DNA of 64,000 nt. Origin: Jatrophihabitans sp. GAS493 (GTDB lineage: Bacteria > Actinomycetota > Actinomycetes > Mycobacteriales > Jatrophihabitantaceae). The notes beneath the pieces were generated by a model. The model made no database searches. It was not told where the DNA came from and saw nothing but the letters and a program-made list of their open reading frames with translations. A program made the translations under genes and the position numbers. Below are positions 59,085-64,000 of the stretch, piece by piece. The first letter of the stretch is position 1; each line of letters opens with the position of its first letter. The stretch is from NCBI RefSeq assembly GCF_900230215.1, contig NZ_LT907982.1, positions 1,798,001 to 1,862,000 on the forward strand. The letters are read 5' to 3'.

Positions 59085-59462
59085 ATGCAACTTCTTGAAC
59101 TTGACGACAGTCTGGACGAGCCCCGGCTCGGTAAGATGTCGACCGCCGGATCTACCGGCATCGACCCTCGCCCAGCACCCGCGGCGCGCGAGATCGTGCT
59201 GACCACCGCGATGATCGCCGACGTTCTGCTCGTCGCGACTGCACTCGCCGTCGTCCTGGGCAGTGCACTCCTGGGCTACCTGACGATGACCTGGCACGTC
59301 GGTGACTTCGACGCCGGTGCCCCGCTCTTCATCGTCATCGGCGACAAGCTGCTTCTACTCGGCGGAGCCCTGGTCGGCGCGGCGGTGGGCGGTCTGGTCG
59401 CCTTCCTGCTCAGTCGTGCGGTGCGGGTAGCGATGGGTCGCCAGGCACCGGGCGACCGATAG
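59085..59462 (+). CDS. Hypothetical two-TM membrane protein
   Basis: 125 residues. Acidic N-terminus (MQLLELDDSLDEPRLGKM), then two hydrophobic helices: IADVLLVATALAVVLGSALL and LLLLGGALVGAAVGGLVAFL, separated by a short polar loop. GGAGG lies 9 nt before the chosen ATG; earlier in-frame starts are possible. No family recognised. Confidence 0.7.
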   Translation: MQLLELDDSLDEPRLGKMSTAGSTGIDPRPAPAAREIVLTTAMIADVLLVATALAVVLGSALLGYLTMTWHVGDFDAGAPLFIVIGDKLLLLGGALVGAAVGGLVAFLLSRAVRVAMGRQAPGDR

Positions 59463-59567
59463 TCGGCGACGGTTTAGCGCGCATGGGAAACGGTCCGGCG
59501 ATCTCGTTCGCGAGCCTGACATCCGAAGTACATCTGAATGTCGACTTGACCCAGTAAAACTAACGGT

Positions 59568-60059
59568 GTGGATGCGACCCGGCTCGCCCGTGACCTTCTC
59601 GAATCGATTCCGGCCAACCATCTCTTCGGGCTACGCGTGCTGCGCGCGGCCGACGGAGTCGGCGAGGTCGGGGTCAACGTCTCACCCCGCTCGCTGAACG
59701 TCATCGGCGCCCTGCACTCCAGCGGTCTGGTTGCCCTCATCGATGCGGCCGGCCTGGCCGCCGTCATCTCGGTGTCTCCGGATGACCAGCAGTTCGACAA
59801 CATCGTCCCGCTGGGCTCGGTGGCCCGACTGGAGTTCCTGGCCCCGGCCTGTGGACGGCTGCTGGCGCGCTGCACCCTCTCCCACAACGACCGGGCGTCG
59901 CTGTCGGCCCTTTACCGGCGCGACGCGTCGCGGGTGCGCCTGACCACGACGGCCGAGGTGACCGACGCCAACGGGGTGACGGTCTGCCGCGGGAGCTTCA
60001 CCTGGCACATCCGGCGTGTCGCCGAACCGCCGCGACGCCAGCTCTCCCAGCTCGTCTGA
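59568..60059 (+). CDS. DUF4442/PaaI-like hotdog-fold thioesterase
   Basis: 163-residue hotdog-fold protein. Typical strand/loop pattern: NHLFGLRVLRAADGVGEVGV, NVIGALHSSGLVALIDAAGL (the HS-x-x-x-AL-x-D helix region), VARLEFLAPACGRLLARC, and TAEVTDANGVTVCRGSFTW. DUF4442/PaaI relatives hydrolyse acyl-CoA, but substrate cannot be assigned. GTG start, ribosome binding site unclear; may be leaderless. It converges on the transglycosylase-like gene. Confidence 0.82.
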   Translation: MDATRLARDLLESIPANHLFGLRVLRAADGVGEVGVNVSPRSLNVIGALHSSGLVALIDAAGLAAVISVSPDDQQFDNIVPLGSVARLEFLAPACGRLLARCTLSHNDRASLSALYRRDASRVRLTTTAEVTDANGVTVCRGSFTWHIRRVAEPPRRQLSQLV

Positions 60060-60117
60060 GCGCTTCCGTCGCGAGGTCGCGACTGAGCGGCCGCCTCGCT
60101 CCCGTCGGCCCGGGCGT

Positions 60118-61347
60118 TCAGCCAGCCGCCGGCGACGTGGCCGGTGCAGCGACGGCCGACTGCTCCGCCGGGGGCCCGTCCGATGAGACCGGCGACGGGT
60201 TAGGCGAGACAGCCGGCGTGGGCGTCGCTGAGGCTGATGGCGAGGGTGATGGCGAGGCTGATGGCGAGGCTGATGGCGAGGCTGATGGCGAGGCTGATGG
60301 CGAGGGCGAGAGCGAGGGCGAGAGCGAGGGCCCTGGAGACGGCGACGGCGACGCGACCGGAAGGGGTGTCGGTCGCGGGGACGCTGATGGCGTGCTGATC
60401 GCCGGCGGGGGACCGGGGTTGGCCGGGGGCAGCCGCGGCGGTGTGGTCGGTACCGGAACCGGCGACGCGATCACCGCCGGCTTGCCGGTGGCGTAGGCGG
60501 CCTCCAGCCCGAGCACTGTAGCCAGGTAGGTGGCCGAATGGTTGTAGGCCAGCACCCCGCGGGCCATGCCGGCTGGCGAGGCGACCTCTCCGGCGGCGGC
60601 GCAGAGGTAGTGTGCGGCCGAGAGGGCGGCATCGAAGATGTTCGACGGGTCGGCCACACCGTCGCCGGTCGCGTCCACCCCCCACGTCTTCCACGTCGAC
60701 GGGATGAACTGCATCGGCCCCACCGCGCGGTCATAGACCGGGTCTCCATCGAGGCGGCCGTGGTCAGTGTCGCGGATGAGCGCTGTCGAGACCCCATCCA
60801 GCGCCGGCCCGAGGATCCGCGGCGCGGTCAGCCCGTCCGGGTAGATGGATGCGCCCCCGAAGCGGCCGTGGTTGGACTCCACCCGTCCGATCGCGGCCAG
60901 CAGCGGCCAGCTGAGCCCGCATGCCGGATCGCTCTTGGCCGAGCTCGCGGCGGCTCGCCGGTAGGCGTTCAGCGCGATGACCGGGATCCCGCCCTGGGCC
61001 AATGCCAAGACAGCCAAGGGGGGCGGCGCGGTCACCGCCAGCGGCGCCGGCGGTGCGGGAGTCGGGGTGAGCCGAGGCGCCGGTGTGGAGCTGGGGCGGG
61101 GGAGCGGGGCCCGCGGAACGGATTGATCCTGCCGGCCGACCTCCGGGCTCGCCGGCGACGTGGCGGAGAGGGTCGGGGTGACGGCGCCAACTTGGTGCTC
61201 ATTCACCGCCGCTCCGGTCAGCGAAGCCAGCAGCAACGCCAGCAGTGCGGCCGTCGCCGGCCGCTTCACGCGCGCCGCCATCGACGAGGCCGAGCGCTGC
61301 GCCGGTCCGTCCTCACTTTGCGTGCGACTGCTGTCGCGCCGAGACAA
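60118..61347 (-). CDS. Lytic transglycosylase-like protein with Ser/Pro repeat tail
   Basis: 409 residues from TTG at 61347 (GGAGGG at 7 nt), or 387 from ATG 61281, which begins directly at the signal peptide VKRPATAALLALLLASLTGA. A Pro/Ala/Thr linker leads to the MltB/SLT-type domain (residues ~140-280): AYRRAAASSAKSDPACGLSW, LLAAIGRVESNHGRFGG with the catalytic Glu, GPMQFIPSTWKTWGVD and NIFDAALSAAHYLCAAAG, ALGVLAYNHS-like as GVLAYNHSATYLA. It cleaves peptidoglycan glycan strands without added water. The last ~90 residues are PSPS/SASP repeats, probably a wall-spanning or flexible tail. Confidence 0.88.
   Translation of the reverse strand: MSRRDSSRTQSEDGPAQRSASSMAARVKRPATAALLALLLASLTGAAVNEHQVGAVTPTLSATSPASPEVGRQDQSVPRAPLPRPSSTPAPRLTPTPAPPAPLAVTAPPPLAVLALAQGGIPVIALNAYRRAAASSAKSDPACGLSWPLLAAIGRVESNHGRFGGASIYPDGLTAPRILGPALDGVSTALIRDTDHGRLDGDPVYDRAVGPMQFIPSTWKTWGVDATGDGVADPSNIFDAALSAAHYLCAAAGEVASPAGMARGVLAYNHSATYLATVLGLEAAYATGKPAVIASPVPVPTTPPRLPPANPGPPPAISTPSASPRPTPLPVASPSPSPGPSLSPSLSPSPSASPSASPSASPSASPSPSPSASATPTPAVSPNPSPVSSDGPPAEQSAVAAPATSPAAG
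60230..60325. repeat. 12-bp tandem repeats encoding the Ser/Pro tail
   Basis: Six copies of GAGGCTGATGGC-type units (one with a single change) run from 60230 to 60301, followed by two copies of GAGGGCGAGAGC. On the coding (minus) strand they give Ala-Ser-Pro-Ser and Ser-Pro repeats. Confidence 0.9.
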
Positions 61348-61424
61348 TGTCAAACCCTCCGACCTCACCGTAACCCTGGGTGGCCCACCGATCCAGAGGA
61401 GCCCGGAGCGGTTAGTGATACCCG

Positions 61425-63032
61425 TTAGCCGTCGCTGCGGCGCCGCTGCAGCGTGAAGCTCTCGAACTCGGCCAGTTCGCCCTGCACGCCCACCACGTCG
61501 TAGTAGGTGACGGTGATCCGGGTGTAGCCCCCGGGACGGGAGCCGGGGTCGACCGAGAAGGCGGCGAAGCCGTAGGAGTTGGCGGCGTCGCGCACGGCTG
61601 ACCACGGTGCCGGCTCAGCGACGTAGATCGGTGGGCGCTTGCCGGTGGTCGGGTCGACCGGCCCGACCGCGGTGATCACCCGGCAGGCCGGCGGGTTGAA
61701 GAAGAGCTGGTTGGACGGGGCCGACGTGCCGCCGCCGCCCAGCACCATGTGGACGGTTCCCAGGCTGGTGTCAATGACGTCGGTGCGGGTCGCCGCCGGC
61801 ACCGGGGTGAGCGTCGCATTGCTCTGCTGTCCGCGGATCGGGTGCGAGCGCTCGTAGTGATGCTCGTGGCCGCAGACCACCAGGTCGACTCCGTAGCGGT
61901 CGAAGAGCGGCACCCACTCCTGCCGGATCCCGAGGTCGGCGCCGTTGAACTGGTCGGCCGTGCTGATCACCACCTGGTGCATGCAGACGACGATCCAGTC
62001 GATCGCCCGGTTACGTCGGGCCGCTTTCAGCTCCTTCTCCAGCCAGGCCTTCTGGGCCCCGTTGGAGTACCCGCGGACGTAGCTGTTGCCGCCGTCCTGA
62101 TACGCGACATCATCGTTGGCCAGGCTGATGATGTGCACCGAACCGACGGTGAAGGAGTACCAGAGCCCTCGGGTGACATCAGTCTGCCCAGGCTGGGTGG
62201 GTAGCGAGAAGTACGTCTGATAGGCCTGGTAGCCGATCGGGCCGTTGCCGAGCTCGTTCTCGTGGTTGCCGGCAGCCGGCATCCACGGACGGTTGCGGGC
62301 GCTGCGGGAGTTGTTCTCCCAGAAGTCATTCCAGGTTCGCACCCGGTCGTCGGCCAGATTGGCGTAACAGAGGTCGCCGTTGAAGAGGTGGAAGAGCGGC
62401 TGCACCCGCTCGATGCCGGCTGTGGTGTCGCCGGCCGCCGGCGATCCGAGGTTGTCGTTGACGTACGGCGGGTTGGCGATGGTGACCCCGGCCGGGGGAA
62501 CGTACTTGCGTCCCGTGGTCGGGGTGCCCTGGTCGCCGAAGCTGGTGAAGGTGAAGGGTTGGCGCCCGCGAGGGGCGGTCTGGAACGTCCCGAAGAGCGG
62601 CTCGGCACCGTCGTGCACGGCGGCATAGCCGTAGCCGTGCAGGGGAATGAGGCCGTTGATCGCGGCGTGGTAGGCGTAGACGACCTGCCCGGACTTGGCA
62701 TCGGTGTAGGTGGTCGCAGTCGCCGGAATCGAGCGGTTGTAGCGCCCATCCTGTTCGCCGAGCAGCACCCGCGGCCGCGTCACCGGCTGCAGCGCGTACC
62801 AGGAGACCGTCACCTCGGTCGCGGCGTCGGCTCCGAACTGCAGGTGCAGCCCGTTCACCCGGGGAGTGGTCACCGGGTTGGCCGCGCCGCTCTTGGATGC
62901 GGTGATCGGGGCGGCCGCGGCTTCGCTGCCGAGTAGCGGCGCGGCGAGAGTGCCCGCCCCGACAACGCCGGCGGCGGCGAGGAACGAACGGCGGGAGAAT
63001 CCGGAACGGAAGAGTTCTGCGTCATCGGTCAT
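61425..63032 (-). CDS. Tat-exported purple acid phosphatase-type metallophosphoesterase
   Basis: 535 residues. Tat signal SRRSFLAAAGVVGAGTLAAP. N-terminal fibronectin-like domain (ATEVTVSWYALQPVTRPRVL, HAAINGLIPLHGYGYAAV) precedes the catalytic domain (~170-450) with all five purple acid phosphatase motifs: TSFGDQG, NGDLCYANL, AAGNHENE, VVCMHQVV, CGHEHHYERSHP. It likely releases phosphate from organic esters outside the cell using a dinuclear metal centre. The ATG at 63032 is chosen; a longer reading from 63107 has no ribosome binding site. Transcribed opposite to the YegP-like gene. Confidence 0.92.
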   Translation of the reverse strand: MTDDAELFRSGFSRRSFLAAAGVVGAGTLAAPLLGSEAAAAPITASKSGAANPVTTPRVNGLHLQFGADAATEVTVSWYALQPVTRPRVLLGEQDGRYNRSIPATATTYTDAKSGQVVYAYHAAINGLIPLHGYGYAAVHDGAEPLFGTFQTAPRGRQPFTFTSFGDQGTPTTGRKYVPPAGVTIANPPYVNDNLGSPAAGDTTAGIERVQPLFHLFNGDLCYANLADDRVRTWNDFWENNSRSARNRPWMPAAGNHENELGNGPIGYQAYQTYFSLPTQPGQTDVTRGLWYSFTVGSVHIISLANDDVAYQDGGNSYVRGYSNGAQKAWLEKELKAARRNRAIDWIVVCMHQVVISTADQFNGADLGIRQEWVPLFDRYGVDLVVCGHEHHYERSHPIRGQQSNATLTPVPAATRTDVIDTSLGTVHMVLGGGGTSAPSNQLFFNPPACRVITAVGPVDPTTGKRPPIYVAEPAPWSAVRDAANSYGFAAFSVDPGSRPGGYTRITVTYYDVVGVQGELAEFESFTLQRRRSDG

Positions 63033-63290
63033 GGCGACCACGCTGCCCAAGGCGGAGAGCGCTGACCACAACGAGTCGGTGAACATTGCACGAACGGCAA
63101 TCGGCAAGCAGCGATCGGGTGATTACGCAGCGCCGATCGGCCGGGTTCGAGTGCCGGATTACGACCAATAAGCCGCCTGCTGTGTGTCCGTTGTTCACTT
63201 TGACGCAAACAGAACACCGGATAGAACACGCATTCTCAGTCTGCCCCAGATGTGACCTCGAGGTCGCGGTCATCGAGATAGGGAAGTTCT

Positions 63291-63761
63291 GTGGATCCTG
63301 CTGACGATCTACCCCAGCGCGCCAGCGCGCCGGCGGCTCGTGTGCATTTTCAACTCTTCGCCGACGCTGCTCCCGGCCACATCCGGTGGCGCCTGCTCAG
63401 CGGCAACCGACGCGAGATCGGCCGCTCGGTCGCCAGCTATGCCGACGCCGATGAATGCCGGGTCCACATCAACTTGATGCTGGCCCAGCTGCCCTTGATG
63501 ACGACCCGCGTGGTGCGGGCCAGTTCAAGCAGTTGGAGCTGGGAGATGCTGCTCGGTACTCAGCTCACTGTCATCAGCGGCCGCCGCTTCGATCGTCAAA
63601 TTCGCTGCGCCCAGGCGCTGGCCCTCTTCCGCGAACTGGCGCCGGAGGCGGTCATCCATCCTGCCGTGATGCCGGCTCTCGCCCGGCGTGGGGGCGGTGA
63701 GCGTGTCGCGCTGCTGCCGGCTCGCGCTGGTGCGGTCCGACTCGGTCGGGCACTTCGCTGA
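63291..63761 (+). CDS. YegP/DUF1508-like protein
   Basis: 156 residues. The first part RVHFQLFADAAPGHIRWRLL, then NRREIGRSVASYADADECRV and HINLMLAQL, follows the YegP/UPF0339 (DUF1508) pattern, a small swapped beta-alpha module, extended here by about 60 residues of uncertain structure ending in an Arg/Ala-rich tail. GTG start. Function unknown for the family. Confidence in the family name is moderate. Confidence 0.6.
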   Translation: MDPADDLPQRASAPAARVHFQLFADAAPGHIRWRLLSGNRREIGRSVASYADADECRVHINLMLAQLPLMTTRVVRASSSSWSWEMLLGTQLTVISGRRFDRQIRCAQALALFRELAPEAVIHPAVMPALARRGGGERVALLPARAGAVRLGRALR

Positions 63762-63917
63762 GCCAGATGTGCGCGTCCGTTAATCCCCTGTTCAGGTCCG
63801 CTCTGCCTCTTGGTAGCACGTCTGAAGTCAACTCATTTCGCGCGCAATTATGCGTGCCGATCAACCGTGAATGGGTCTGCAATGACTGGTAGCCCACCGG
63901 CCGAAGAAGGAGGCGGA

Positions 63918-64000
63918 ATGCCCGCGAACGACGTGCTGGGCGCATCGCCGTCTGAGACGACCGACGTACTCATGCAGCAGGCGCTCGGGCAGGCGCCACT
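63918..64000 (+). CDS. Start of an unidentified gene (truncated by window end)
   Basis: A strong ribosome binding site AAGGAGG lies 4 nt before the ATG. The readable 27 codons begin MPANDVLGASPSETTDVLMQ. Too little to identify. Confidence 0.6.
   Translation, partial: MPANDVLGASPSETTDVLMQQALGQAP

Overview
The window is high-GC DNA, densely packed with genes, and reads throughout as a chromosomal segment of a free-living actinobacterium. Signs of this are GTG and TTG starts, leaderless -10 boxes directly ahead of start codons, a DUF222/HNH (13E12-type) gene, DUF2510-CPBP and DUF7144-type membrane proteins, and Tat-exported enzymes. The gene mix resembles soil Frankiales/Jatrophihabitans-like lineages, but that placement is inference. 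No rRNA, tRNA, CRISPR array, phage module or transposase was seen.

Layout. 0-5.7 kb: sulfur metabolism. A 3'-truncated metY lies behind a possible Cys-containing leader peptide, next to two flavin monooxygenases of the SsuD and NtaA/DszA types and a divergent SDR/TetR pair. 5.8-11.7 kb: a broken cupredoxin-like lipoprotein, an orphan Anbu proteasome-like peptidase, a glutaminase-STAS fusion, a GH15 glucanase and small membrane proteins. 11.9-17.9 kb: an MFS exporter, a two-component system, and an AcuC-type deacetylase next to a GNAT acetyltransferase. 17.8-26.4 kb: a sugar-acid catabolic island with SDR, zinc dehydrogenase, FAH-family hydrolase, SMP-30 lactonase and IclR regulator, divergent from an IlvD/Edd-type [Fe-S] dehydratase, a UPF0303 protein, a UxuA-like mannonate dehydratase and a converging SDR. 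Together these could run a non-phosphorylative L-sugar or hexuronate pathway; no transporter, kinase or aldolase is present.

26.5-33.6 kb: an exported protein made of six ~106-residue repeats, a CPBP protease flanked by two copies of a 43-bp palindrome, a TetR regulator, and a Tat-exported cholesterol-oxidase-like flavoenzyme converging on a secreted protein. 33.7-42.8 kb: ilvD, an XRE/MmyB regulator, vapBC, a MoxR/CoxE pair and pntAB. 42.8-49.9 kb: two divergent PP2C/SpoIIE phosphatases, TetR, tautomerase, GNAT and a membrane metallophosphoesterase with an EADPAR repeat. 50-57 kb: a DUF222/HNH gene preceded by two perfect DnaA boxes, rtcB, a VOC protein, a CDF metal exporter and a large Ig-like surface protein. 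57-64 kb: small exported or unknown proteins, a hotdog thioesterase, a transglycosylase-like protein with a Ser/Pro repeat tail, a purple acid phosphatase and a YegP-like protein.

The most unusual signals are: a chain of four ATGA stop/start overlaps made by 14-bp tandem copies of a start region (19606-19650); the repeated 43-bp palindrome; the six-repeat exported protein; in-frame tandem expansions in three proteins; and a probable CTG start codon.
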